From Hymenobacter ginkgonis (GTDB lineage: Bacteria; Bacteroidota; Bacteroidia; Cytophagales; Hymenobacteraceae), in NCBI RefSeq assembly GCF_009755225.1, contig NZ_WQKZ01000003.1, positions 186,001 through 250,000 on the forward strand: a stretch of 64,000 nt of DNA, given 5' to 3'. The translations under genes and the position numbers were made by a program. Shown here piece by piece: positions 42,575 through 51,225 of the stretch. The notes beneath the pieces are model-generated. The model made no database searches. It saw only the letters and a list, made by a program, of their open reading frames with translations, and was not told the origin of the DNA. How positions within the stretch are numbered: position 1 is the first letter of the stretch; each line of letters starts with the position of its first letter.

Positions 42575-44821
42575 ATGAAAACGCCCGCGCTGCTCCTGCT
42601 TTTTGCCTTGGCCTCAGTTGCTCCTACCGCCGCCCAAACGCCCGTGGCGGCCCCTACCCCCGCCTCTGTGGCCCAGGCCACTACCCGCCTCAGCGGCACC
42701 GTGCTCGACGGGGCCGGCCACCCGCTGCCGGGCGCCAACGTGTTCTTAAAAACCACTTTCGACGGCGCTACTACCGATTCGCTGGGCCGATTCGCGTTCT
42801 CCACTACGGCCACCGGCACGCTGCCGCTGGTGTGCACGCTCATTGGCTACGCGCTACAAGAAACGCCGCTGGCGCTGACCGGCGGCGTGCTGGCCCTACC
42901 CCCCTGCCGCCTGCGCGAGAGCCGCGCCTCGCTGGGCACGGTCACCATCGTGGCGGGGGCGTTTGAGGCGAGCGACGAAAAGCGCTCGGCCACCCTCAAA
43001 CCGCTTGATATTTTGACCACGGCCGGGGCGATGGCTAATATCTCGACGGCCCTCAACACGCTGCCCGGCACCACGCGGGTAGGGGAAGAGGGCAAGCTGT
43101 TCGTGCGCGGCGGGGCGGCCTCCGAAACGCGCTACTACCTCGACGGGCTGCCCGTGCAGAGCTTTTATGGCGGCAGCACGGCGGGTATGCCGGCGCGGGG
43201 GCGGTTTTCGCCTAGCCTGTTTAAGGGCACGCTGTTTAGCACGGGCGGCTACTCGGCCGAGTACGGGCAGGCGCTGAGCGCGGTGGTAGGGCTGAACTCG
43301 CTCGACCTCGACCCCGAAACGCAAACTGGCATTTCGCTCTTGAGCGTGGGCGGCAGCCTGTCGCGCACCAAGCGCTGGGCGCGCACCTCAGCCTCGGTGA
43401 ATGTCGATTATACCAACCTGGCGCCCTACTTCGGCCTCACGGCGCCCGCCCAGCGCTGGGAGCAGGCCCCGCAAACGTTGGGCGGCGCCTTCCGCCTGGT
43501 GCACCGCACCGGCCAGACGGGCATGCTGAAGCTCTACGCCACCTATAGCCACCAGCAAGTGGCCTCGCGCCAGGCAGACCCCGAGGCCGCTTACGCGCTG
43601 GGCGGCCGCCTCACTAGCCTGCAAAACACAAATTATTACTTCAATACCACTTACCGCACCGCCTGGCGCCGTGGCTGGAGCCTGAACGCCGGCCTGGCCC
43701 TGGGCCGCGAGCGCAACGCCGTGCAGCCCGAGCCCCAGCGCATCGGCACGCTCGAGCAAACCGCCACTGCCCGCCTGGTGCTCACCAACGACTCGGCCAG
43801 CACGTGGTATAACCTCAAGCTGGGCACCGAAAACACCGTGCAGCGCTACGACCTCACCTACCAAGCCACGCCCGACGCGCCCGTGGCTACCCCCGGTTTT
43901 TTGGAAAAGCGCACCGCCGTATTTGCCGAAAGCGACCTTAGCCTGGCCCCGCGCCTTACGGGGCGGGTAGGGCTGCGCGGCGAGTATTCGGCGTTGCTAC
44001 ATAAAGCCAACTTGGCGCCGCGGGCGGCCCTGGCCTGGCAGCTGGGCGCGGGCGAGCAACTATCGGCCGCCGCGGGGCTGTTCTACCAAAACCCCACCAA
44101 CGACCTGCTCTACGTGCAGCCGGCGCTGGGCTTCGAGCGGGCCGCGCACTACATCCTCACTTACCAGCACATGGCCGCTGGGCGCATCCTGCGCGTCGAT
44201 ACCTACCGCAAAGACTACCGCGGCCTGGTGTGCTTCGACCGCTACAATACCCTGAACGCGAGTGCCTACGCCAACTCGGGTAGTGGCTACGCCCAGGGCG
44301 TGGATGTGCTGTGGCGCGACCAGTACCGCACGTTCAAGAAGATAGATTACTGGGTGAGCTACGGCCTGCTCGACACCCGCCGGCAGTTTCGGGCCGACTT
44401 GGCGCCGGCCGTGCCCACCTTCGCCGCTACCCACACCGTGAGCCTGGTGGGCAAGTATTGGGTGCAGCAATTGCACCTGCAAGTGAGCGCCACCTACGCC
44501 TACGGCAGCCCGCGCGCTTACTACGACCCCAACCAGCCGGGCTACAACCAGGGCCGCACACCCAGCTCGCAGCAGTTCGACCTGGGCCTGAGCTACCTCA
44601 CGCACCTGGCCGGCCAGTACACCATTGTGCACCTGAGCATGAGCAACGTGCTGGGCCGCGACAACCTCTACGGCTACCGCTACGCCACCACGCCCGATGC
44701 CGCTACGGGCCGCTACGCCGCCGTGCCCGTGCGCTCGCTCATGCCGCAGCTGGTGGTGGCCGCGCTCTTCATTTCGGTTAATAAAAAGACCCCCGGCGAC
44801 ACGTCGGTAGCCCCCGAGTAA
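42575..44821 (+). CDS. TonB-dependent outer membrane receptor
   Basis: 748 residues. A signal peptide (about residues 1-20) is followed by a carboxypeptidase-regulatory-like domain (LSGTVLDGAGHPLPGANVFL), a plug (LNTLPGTTRVGEEGKLFVRG, SETRYYLDGLPV), and a 22-strand barrel ending in aromatic strands. It should import a large substrate with TonB energy; no SusD partner adjoins, so a glycan SusC role is not supported. Iron, cobalamin or a peptide are possible. Transcribed with no obvious partner. Confidence 0.9.
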   Translation: MKTPALLLLFALASVAPTAAQTPVAAPTPASVAQATTRLSGTVLDGAGHPLPGANVFLKTTFDGATTDSLGRFAFSTTATGTLPLVCTLIGYALQETPLALTGGVLALPPCRLRESRASLGTVTIVAGAFEASDEKRSATLKPLDILTTAGAMANISTALNTLPGTTRVGEEGKLFVRGGAASETRYYLDGLPVQSFYGGSTAGMPARGRFSPSLFKGTLFSTGGYSAEYGQALSAVVGLNSLDLDPETQTGISLLSVGGSLSRTKRWARTSASVNVDYTNLAPYFGLTAPAQRWEQAPQTLGGAFRLVHRTGQTGMLKLYATYSHQQVASRQADPEAAYALGGRLTSLQNTNYYFNTTYRTAWRRGWSLNAGLALGRERNAVQPEPQRIGTLEQTATARLVLTNDSASTWYNLKLGTENTVQRYDLTYQATPDAPVATPGFLEKRTAVFAESDLSLAPRLTGRVGLRGEYSALLHKANLAPRAALAWQLGAGEQLSAAAGLFYQNPTNDLLYVQPALGFERAAHYILTYQHMAAGRILRVDTYRKDYRGLVCFDRYNTLNASAYANSGSGYAQGVDVLWRDQYRTFKKIDYWVSYGLLDTRRQFRADLAPAVPTFAATHTVSLVGKYWVQQLHLQVSATYAYGSPRAYYDPNQPGYNQGRTPSSQQFDLGLSYLTHLAGQYTIVHLSMSNVLGRDNLYGYRYATTPDAATGRYAAVPVRSLMPQLVVAALFISVNKKTPGDTSVAPE

Positions 44822-45028
44822 GGCGGCTGTTTTGCCGCGAGTTTGGGCTTGGGCGGCTCCGCGCAGCTGGCCGGCCTTAGCGCTACAGCCGGCTGCGCGG
44901 CTGCTTCGGCGGCGGCTTTCGACGCTTCGGCAACGGCCGTTTTGGGGACCCTACCCCCGCGCCCACCTTTGATTCAGCAACGCCCGCCTTGTACCCTTCA
45001 TCTCTCCTTTCATTACTTAGCTACTGCC

Positions 45029-45736
45029 ATGAAAAAGCACTTGTTCACCCTCGCCCTCGCCGCCGCCAGCTTCGGGGCCGCGGCCCAAACTACCCCCGCT
45101 ACGCCGGTTAAGGCCGCCGTAGCTCCTACCCCCGCTGGCTACGCCGACCTGCTCGGCGCCACCATTGCCCAGGTGCTGCACACCGGCGACGCTGCGGAGC
45201 TCAAGGGCTTGGCTGCCAAGCTGGAGCGCGCTGCCACGGTGGCCCCGGCCGACTGGCTGCCTCGCTATTACCAGGCGTATGCGCTGCTTATCAACGTGTT
45301 CCAGAGTAAGGAAGACGGCGATGCCAAAGACAAAACCCTCGACCAGGCCGAAGCCGCCCTGGCCCAGGCCCGCCAGCTGGGCGGCGACGAGTCGGAGCTG
45401 CTGACGCTGCAAGCTTACGTGTACCAGGCGCGGCTGGGCATCGCGCCGGTGCTGCGCAGCCTGAAGTACTCGCGCCTCGTGAACGAGACGGTAGCCCAAG
45501 CCAAAAAGCTGAACCCCGCCAATCCGCGCGCTTACCTCGTGGGCGCCAACAATGTGTACTACACGCCCAGCATGTTTGGCGGCGGGGCCGACGTGGCCAA
45601 ACCCTTGTATGAGGAGGCTAAGGCCAAATTCGCCGCTTTCCGGCCTGCCACGGCGCTCGCGCCCAGTTGGGGCGAAGGCCAGACGCTGGGCCGCCTCAAG
45701 CAATACGAGGTAGCCACGGCGCAAACTGATAGGTAG
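45029..45736 (+). CDS. Hypothetical secreted TPR-like protein, possibly end-modified
   Basis: 235 residues. A signal peptide (MKKHLFTLALAAASFGAAAQ) precedes TPR-like helices (AAELKGLAAKLERAATVAPA, KTLDQAEAALAQARQLGGDE, QAYVYQARLGIAPVLRSLKY, LNPANPRAYLVGANNVYYTP). The stop codon falls inside the inverted repeat at 45734-45797, so the natural C-terminus may have been changed by the repeat. The ATG at 45029 gives the signal peptide. Confidence 0.75.
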   Translation: MKKHLFTLALAAASFGAAAQTTPATPVKAAVAPTPAGYADLLGATIAQVLHTGDAAELKGLAAKLERAATVAPADWLPRYYQAYALLINVFQSKEDGDAKDKTLDQAEAALAQARQLGGDESELLTLQAYVYQARLGIAPVLRSLKYSRLVNETVAQAKKLNPANPRAYLVGANNVYYTPSMFGGGADVAKPLYEEAKAKFAAFRPATALAPSWGEGQTLGRLKQYEVATAQTDR

Positions 45737-45797
45737 CGCGGATTTGTAGTTCGCGACTACCAAAGTGACTGCATTCGCGGACTACAAGTCCGCGCTA
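45734..45797. repeat. Inverted repeat TAGCGCGGAYTTGTAGTYCGCG
   Basis: Two 22-base arms (45734-45755 and 45776-45797) differ at two positions, both C/T, so RNA would still pair by G-U. It provides the stop of the TPR-like gene and lies upstream of the first LytS kinase. A separate repeat type from the ACGTC/TGCTGA family; only one copy seen in this window. Confidence 0.85.
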
Positions 45798-45833
45798 CTG
45801 TACCTAAACTCCGCCGCGCTAGCTTCTACTTTT

Positions 45834-46988
45834 ATGGCCGCCACGCTCCTTTCGCCGCCCGCCGTGCCTTCAACTTCACCGCCCGTACCGCCGCCGTCCT
45901 TTGTCGAGGCATCTCACCCGGCCCTACCCCGCCTAGCGGCCGTAAAACGCACGCAGGTGCGAACCTTTGAGAAGTCGCTGGGCTGGATAGGGCTGGCGTG
46001 CGCGGGCACGGCGCTGCTATTTGCGCCGCCGCCCTGGCGCGACCCGCAGGGCTATGCGGTGTCGTTTGGCCTGGCTTTTTGCTACGCGGCGGGGCTGTGG
46101 TTTGCCAATGCATACACTGCCGACTTGCTCAGCTTGCGCACCGGCTGGGGCGAGCAACCTATTCGGCGGCTGCTGTTTACGGTGGGCCTGTCGCTGCTGG
46201 CCTCGCTGCTCGTAATAGTGCTGGTGGGCGAGCTGGGGGCGGTGTTGCTGTTTCACCAGCCGCTGGGCTACACGCTGCGCCACCAGTTTTTCGAGCACTC
46301 GACGTTTCCGCTGCTAGCTACGGTCGTGATTTCGCTGTTTATGCACTCGCGCGCGTTTTTGCTGGCTTGGCGCGAGGCCACCGTGCGCGCCGAGCGCCTC
46401 GAAAAAGAGTCGGCCGTGGCGCGCCTCGACTCCTTGCGCCGGCAGGTAGACCCGCATTTCTTGTTTAATTCGCTCAACGCCCTCACGAGCTTGGTAGAGG
46501 AAAACGACCCGGCTCGCGCCGTGCGCTTCATCCGCCAGCTCAGCAGCGTGTACCGCTACGTGCTCGACAGCCAAAGCCAGGAGCTGGTGCCGCTGAGCGA
46601 AGAATTAGCCTTTGCCGAATCGTACCTTTTTCTGCAAAAAACCCGGCTCGACGAAGCCTTGCAGGCCGAGCTGGCCCTACCCCCCGCCGCCGAGCTCAGC
46701 GCCCTATTTCTGCCCCCGCTGGCGCTGCAGCTACTCCTCGAAAACGCGGTGAAGCACAATACCGCCTTCCAGGCCGACCCGCTGCACCTGCGCGTGAGCG
46801 TCGAGGCCGCGGCCCGCACCCTCACTGTGCGCAACACGCTGCGCCCGCGCCGCCTAGCGCCCGACGAAGCCTCGGGCCGCGGCCTCGCCAACCTGCGCGC
46901 GCGCTACGCCTTCCTCACCGAGCGCCCGGTGCAGGCAGGCCCAGTGGGCCACGAATTCGTGGTTACTTTGCCGCTGCTGGCCTTGTAG
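45834..46988 (+). CDS. LytS-type sensor histidine kinase 1
   Basis: 384 residues. Four hydrophobic helices (about residues 50-185) are followed by the His_kinase/LytS domain: phospho-acceptor His in RRQVDPHFLFNSLNALTSL, LLENAVKHN (ATP N-box) and a G-rich lid ASGRGLANLRARY. It should phosphorylate the LytTR regulator at 47566. A single-TM protein gene lies between the two, 38 bases from each. The start at 45834 is chosen because an upstream extension reads through the inverted repeat. Confidence 0.9.
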   Translation: MAATLLSPPAVPSTSPPVPPPSFVEASHPALPRLAAVKRTQVRTFEKSLGWIGLACAGTALLFAPPPWRDPQGYAVSFGLAFCYAAGLWFANAYTADLLSLRTGWGEQPIRRLLFTVGLSLLASLLVIVLVGELGAVLLFHQPLGYTLRHQFFEHSTFPLLATVVISLFMHSRAFLLAWREATVRAERLEKESAVARLDSLRRQVDPHFLFNSLNALTSLVEENDPARAVRFIRQLSSVYRYVLDSQSQELVPLSEELAFAESYLFLQKTRLDEALQAELALPPAAELSALFLPPLALQLLLENAVKHNTAFQADPLHLRVSVEAAARTLTVRNTLRPRRLAPDEASGRGLANLRARYAFLTERPVQAGPVGHEFVVTLPLLAL

Positions 46989-47026
46989 GCCCGCGGTAAG
47001 TAGCGGAGCCTGGGCTTTATTGCAGC

Positions 47027-47527
47027 GTGAAAAAACTCGTTAACCTGGACGTATTGTGGGTAGGGTGCGTGGTGGTGGCCACGGCCATTGGCTGGCTGCT
47101 GGTGCGCAAAGGGGCCGTGCCCAACGAGCGCGCGGCCGTCGAAAAGGCCCTGCGCCAGGCCACACCCGCCGACCTCGAAAGTATCACCCTGTATCCGCTC
47201 GTGGGCAGTGAAGGAGGTGCTCCGGCGCGCCCGTTTCAGGCGCGCGCGCCCGCGCAGCTGCGCACGTTGCTGCCGGCTTTGCAGCAGTTGCGGCCCATTG
47301 CGGCGGCCACCAGCGCGTTTCAGCCGCTGCTCGAAGCCACCCTGGTGGTGCGCCTGCTGGCCCCGCCCGCCGAGGCTTGGCACTTGCACAGCCGCAACCT
47401 TATTTTTCGGCTGGCCAGCTCCAACCAGGGCGAGGTGGCGCAGCTGGCCCGCACCAATTATTTCTACCAGGCGGCCGCCCTTAACCAGCGGCTGAGGCAA
47501 CTGCGCGACAGCCTGGCCCGCCGCTGA
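47027..47527 (+). CDS. Single-TM hypothetical protein between kinase and regulator
   Basis: 166 residues starting at GTG. One membrane helix (VLWVGCVVVATAIGWLLV) follows a short N-terminus; the rest is extracytoplasmic or soluble (VEKALRQATPADLESITLYP, LLEATLVVRLLAPPAEAWHL, LIFRLASSNQGEVAQLART). No family recognised. Its position, 38 bases from both the kinase and regulator genes, suggests an accessory part of the signal system. Confidence 0.72.
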   Translation: MKKLVNLDVLWVGCVVVATAIGWLLVRKGAVPNERAAVEKALRQATPADLESITLYPLVGSEGGAPARPFQARAPAQLRTLLPALQQLRPIAAATSAFQPLLEATLVVRLLAPPAEAWHLHSRNLIFRLASSNQGEVAQLARTNYFYQAAALNQRLRQLRDSLARR

Positions 47528-47565
47528 TTTCTCCCTACCCCTCTCCCTTTAGTTAAGCCCTTGCC

Positions 47566-48408
47566 ATGCTGGCATTACTTGTCGAAGACGAGCCCCTGGC
47601 CGCTCGCCGCCTCACTGCACTGCTGCACAAACACGTAGCGGAACTCACCGTGCTGGGCCCCGCCGAGTCGGTGGCGCAGGCCGTGGCGCTGCTGCAAGCT
47701 GGCCCCGCGCCCGACGTGCTATTTCTGGATATTCACCTGGCCGACGGCCTCAGCTTCGAGCTGTTTGAGCAGGTAGCCATTACCTGCCCGGTCATCTTCA
47801 CCACCGCCTACGACCAGTATGCGCTGCGGGCCTTCAAAGTAAACAGCGTCGATTATCTGCTGAAGCCCATCGACGAAGAGGAATTGCAAGCGGCGCTCAC
47901 CAAACTGCGGCAGCGCATCGGCCCAAATACTCCCGAAACCACTGGATTTAGTATAAAAGGTTCGGTTTCCAGCACAAACGCGCCCGTTGTACCGGGCTTG
48001 GACGCCGCTACGCTGGCGGCGCTGGTGCAGCAATTACGCCAGCCCGCGCCCACGGCCACTTACAAAACGCAGTTTGTGGTGCGCATAGGCGAGCACCTCA
48101 AGGTGGTGACGGTGGAGCAAGTGGCGTACTTTTTTAGCCTCGAAAAAACGACCCTGCTCCAAAGCACCGACGGCCGCAAGTACGTGGTAGACTACACGAT
48201 GGAGCAGCTGGAAACCCTGCTCGACCCGGCCCAGTTTTTCCGACTCAACCGCGCCTATCTGGCTCGCCAAGCGGCCATCCACGACATTATTCACTACACT
48301 AATTCGCGCCTGCAAACCATCCTCAAGCCCGCGCCGCCCGAAAGCGAAGGCCCCGTGCTGGTGAGCCGCGAAAAAGTGAGCGTATTCAAAAGCTGGCTCG
48401 ATAGGTAG
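47566..48408 (+). CDS. LytTR response regulator 1
   Basis: 280 residues. The receiver shows the acidic pair in VEDEPLA, the phospho-acceptor Asp in VLFLDIHLADG, and the Lys in YLLKPIDEEE. A linker leads to the LytTR domain (FVVRIGEHLKVVTVEQVAYF, LLQSTDGRKYVVDYTMEQLE, FFRLNRAYLARQAAIHDI). It binds direct repeats about 21 bases apart in relatives. Cognate kinase is the gene at 45834. It converges on regulator 2, which has a very similar LytTR domain. Confidence 0.93.
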   Translation: MLALLVEDEPLAARRLTALLHKHVAELTVLGPAESVAQAVALLQAGPAPDVLFLDIHLADGLSFELFEQVAITCPVIFTTAYDQYALRAFKVNSVDYLLKPIDEEELQAALTKLRQRIGPNTPETTGFSIKGSVSSTNAPVVPGLDAATLAALVQQLRQPAPTATYKTQFVVRIGEHLKVVTVEQVAYFFSLEKTTLLQSTDGRKYVVDYTMEQLETLLDPAQFFRLNRAYLARQAAIHDIIHYTNSRLQTILKPAPPESEGPVLVSREKVSVFKSWLDR

Positions 48409-48440
48409 GGGGTAGCCTACCGTAGCTGCAAGCGGCTGCT

Positions 48441-49271
48441 TTACCCCTCCAGCCAGCTCTTGACGGCGGCGGCTTTCTCCTTGCTTACTAGCACTTCATC
48501 GCCGGCGGAGGGGGTAGGGCTGAGCTCGACCAGCAGCTTGCCGCCGAAGTGGGGCACCAGGCGGCGCACGGCCGGCAGCTGGGCCAGCACCTGGCGGTTG
48601 AGCCGGAAGAAGAGGGTAGGGTCGAGCAGGGCTTCCAGCTGCTCCAAGGTATAAACGACCACGAAGCGGCGGCCGTCGTGGGTGGCGAGCGTGGTCGTTT
48701 CGTGGCGGCTCTGAAACCAGGCCACTTCGGCGGCGGGCAGGGGTAGGAAGTTCTCGCCCTGGCGCACTAAAAAGCGCGTTTTGTAAGGTTGCTGCGGGCG
48801 GGGCAGCGCGTCGAGCAACCGCTCCAGGGCATAGTTCTGCGGGAGAAAATCGGGGGTAGCAAGGGCTTTTGCCGCGTCGTCTGGCGCCGCTTTTGCCTCA
48901 TGGCTTTGGGCCCGGAAGGCTAGTTTGTCGAGCGCGGTTTTTAGCTCAGGTAGCTTCAGTGGCTTCAATAAATAATCGATGCTATTGGCCTTGAAGGCTT
49001 GCAGCGCATACTGGTCGTAGGCGGTGGTGAAGATGACCGGGCTGCGCACCACCGTCTGGGCAAACACGTCGAGGCTGAGGCCGTCGGCCAGCTGAATGTC
49101 GCTGAGGATGAGGTCGGGCGCCGGGTGCTGGTCGAGCCAGGCCAGCGCCCCGGCCACGGTGTCGAGCACGGCCAGCACCTGGGCCGTGGGCGCGGCCTGC
49201 GTTAGCAACCGTTGGAGGCGCTCGGCGGCTGGGTATTCGTCTTCAAAAATGAGAATGCGGAAGGGGGACAT
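48441..49271 (-). CDS. LytTR response regulator 2
   Basis: 276 residues. Receiver Asp in LILSDIQLADGLS, acidic pair FEDEYPA, and Lys in YLLKPLKLPE; the LytTR domain carries RFLVRQGENFLPLPAAEVAW, RRFVVVYTLEQLEALLDPTL, and FFRLNRQVLAQLPAVRRL. It is only 7 bases downstream of kinase 2. The start at 49271 (MSPFRILIFEDEYPAAERL) is clear. It is the last gene of the 51666-to-48441 operon and ends 32 bases from regulator 1. Confidence 0.93.
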   Translation of the reverse strand: MSPFRILIFEDEYPAAERLQRLLTQAAPTAQVLAVLDTVAGALAWLDQHPAPDLILSDIQLADGLSLDVFAQTVVRSPVIFTTAYDQYALQAFKANSIDYLLKPLKLPELKTALDKLAFRAQSHEAKAAPDDAAKALATPDFLPQNYALERLLDALPRPQQPYKTRFLVRQGENFLPLPAAEVAWFQSRHETTTLATHDGRRFVVVYTLEQLEALLDPTLFFRLNRQVLAQLPAVRRLVPHFGGKLLVELSPTPSAGDEVLVSKEKAAAVKSWLEG

Positions 49272-49278
49272 CGGCGGG

Positions 49279-50295
49279 CTAAGTGGGCGGCAGCAGGGGT
49301 AGGGTAACGGCAAAGATGCCGGCCGCCTGCTCCACGGCCACCGGCTGGGCGGCGCCGAGCAGCGCGTAGCGCTGGCGCACGTTGGCCAGGCCGGTGCTGG
49401 TGCTGGGCGCCAGGCCGGCCGTGCGGGGCTGCCAGGCGTTTTCGACGCGCAGCACGGTGGCGGCGGCATCGGCCACGAGGCGCAGGTGCAGCGGCCGGGC
49501 CTGCGATGCTTCGTTGTGCTTCAGGGCATTCTCCACCAGCAGCTGCACGCTCAGCGGGGCCACGTGCTGGGCCAGGGCGGTGGTAGGGATGTGGTAGTGC
49601 ACCTGCACATTCTCCCGAAACCGGACTTTTTGCAGCGCCACGTAGGTTTGCACAAAGGCTAGCTCCTCGGCCAGCGGCACGGTGGGGCGCTCGCGGCTCA
49701 GCAGCACGTAGCGGTACACATCGGCCAGGCCCTCGACGTAGTGCTGGGCCGGCTCGTTCTGGGGCTCGATGAGGGCAGCCAACGTGTTCAAGGAATTGAA
49801 CAGAAAATGCGGGTCGAGCTGCTGAGCCAGGGCGTCGAGCTGGGCCTGGGTTTGGGCGCGGGCTAGCTGGTCGGCGCGGCGCAGGTTGGCCTGCCATTGC
49901 TGAAAGAAATGCATGCTTTCGTAGAGCAGCAGCACAATGAAGGTCGCCACCAGGTTGAGGCCAATTTCGCGTAGCTCCTGGGGTAGTCGCAGCCGGCCGC
50001 CCTGCCACCCCACAATGGCCGCGCCCAGCCCCAGCGTAGTGGCCAGGGTGTAGGCCACGCCCAGGCCAGCCAGCCACCACAAGCGGCGGGCCGTGTCGGC
50101 GGCCTCGGGCCAGCGCCGCAGCAGCCACTGCCACAGCTGGCGGTTGCCGAGCCACAGCGCCAGCGTGAAGGTGAGCGAAACCGCGTAGGACGCCGGCCAG
50201 AACGGCAGCACTGGCAAGCTAAGCACCCCGCGCGGCACCAAAGACAGGGCGGCCATGCCCGGAATACCGAAGAGGAGAAAGCGTCGGTCGTTCAT
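49279..50295 (-). CDS. LytS-type sensor histidine kinase 2
   Basis: 338 residues. Four hydrophobic helices (about residues 8-135) precede the LytS domain with LAQQLDPHFLFNSLNTLAAL, LLVENALKHNEASQARPLHL, and the G-rich lid TGLANVRQRYALLG. Paired with regulator 2 at 7 bases. The start at 50295 (MNDRRFLLFGIPGMAALSL) leaves a 32-base gap to the upstream membrane protein gene. Ligand unknown. Confidence 0.92.
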   Translation of the reverse strand: MNDRRFLLFGIPGMAALSLVPRGVLSLPVLPFWPASYAVSLTFTLALWLGNRQLWQWLLRRWPEAADTARRLWWLAGLGVAYTLATTLGLGAAIVGWQGGRLRLPQELREIGLNLVATFIVLLLYESMHFFQQWQANLRRADQLARAQTQAQLDALAQQLDPHFLFNSLNTLAALIEPQNEPAQHYVEGLADVYRYVLLSRERPTVPLAEELAFVQTYVALQKVRFRENVQVHYHIPTTALAQHVAPLSVQLLVENALKHNEASQARPLHLRLVADAAATVLRVENAWQPRTAGLAPSTSTGLANVRQRYALLGAAQPVAVEQAAGIFAVTLPLLPPT

Positions 50296-50327
50296 GCTGC
50301 GGGCGAAGGTCGGGGCAAATGCCACTG

Positions 50328-51206
50328 CTAGCGGCCGGCCAGCAGCGGCCGGCCCGCCATAGCCTGCACAAACAGCCCGGCCACCGCCGCCGCATACAGT
50401 GCCGTACCCAGCCACGTGAGCGCCACCGCCCGCCGCGGCGCCCAGCGGCTGAGTGCCCAGCCCAGCAGCGGCAGCGCCTGCAAGGCGTGCATCCCCAAGA
50501 AATGCGCGATGCGCAAATCGCCGGCGCGGGTGCTCCAGCCCAGGCCGGGTAGGCCGGGGCCACCGTCGGGGGCGCCCACCGTGTGGCTGGCGTTATGAAT
50601 CATGAAGCCCCCCAGCAGCGAGCCTATTAAGAAGACCAGCAGCCCCAGCCGCACGCCCCACACGTAGCCCGCCGGCCCGTGCGGCCGGTGCCGCCACACC
50701 AAGTACAAGGCCCAGGCGGTCAGCACGGTATTAACCAGAATAAAAATGCCCATCAGGCCAAACAGCAGCCCGTTCAGGGCGCTGCTCTGGTTGTAGTGCG
50801 ACGAAGTGCCGCGCCCGGCCTGCAGAAAAATCACGCCTATTTCTACGACCATGCTCAGGGCCACGCCCGCGCTGATGCGGCGCACCGCGCGCTGGGCCGG
50901 GGTAGGCAAGTCGGCCAGCAGCCAGCCCAGCGTCCAGACGTAGGCCGTGATGGAAAGGGCAAACTTAAGCGGCTTCACCCAGGCGGGCGCGCCTGTGATG
51001 AGGCGGTGGTCGAGGGGCAGCAGCGCCAGCGCTACCCCAGCCAACCCGATGTGCAGCCACCCCGTCCAGGACAGCACTGGGTTGACCCGGTGCAGCACCC
51101 GCAGGCCGTCGGCGGCCTGCTGCCAAAGCGAGGGGGTAGGGTGCGAAGTGCCGGAGGCCGAAGGGGCGGACGCGGGCGAGAAGTTGACGACGTGCAGCGT
51201 TTCCAT
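50328..51206 (-). CDS. Multi-helix membrane protein in LytS/LytTR operon
   Basis: 292 residues. Seven or eight hydrophobic helices, including SWTGWLHIGLAGVALALLPL, FALSITAYVWTLGWLLADLP, ISAGVALSMVVEIGVIFLQA, and GLLFGLMGIFILVNTVLTAW, with a conserved-looking loop HNASHTVGAPDGGPGLPGLG near the end. No family recognised. Spacing (19 bases to the ABA4-like gene, 32 to kinase 2) puts it in the signalling operon, as a sensor, transporter or enzyme feeding kinase 2. Confidence 0.8.
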   Translation of the reverse strand: METLHVVNFSPASAPSASGTSHPTPSLWQQAADGLRVLHRVNPVLSWTGWLHIGLAGVALALLPLDHRLITGAPAWVKPLKFALSITAYVWTLGWLLADLPTPAQRAVRRISAGVALSMVVEIGVIFLQAGRGTSSHYNQSSALNGLLFGLMGIFILVNTVLTAWALYLVWRHRPHGPAGYVWGVRLGLLVFLIGSLLGGFMIHNASHTVGAPDGGPGLPGLGWSTRAGDLRIAHFLGMHALQALPLLGWALSRWAPRRAVALTWLGTALYAAAVAGLFVQAMAGRPLLAGR

Positions 51207-51225
51207 GCAGCTGAGGACTAAAGGG

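Noticed and set aside
42575..44821. SusC-type glycan importer
   Set aside because: No SusD gene follows, and the protein is shorter than typical SusC receptors (about 1000 residues).
49202..50155. Long minus-strand frame overlapping kinase 2
   Set aside because: Arg/Pro/Ala-rich shadow of the LytS gene, no motifs.
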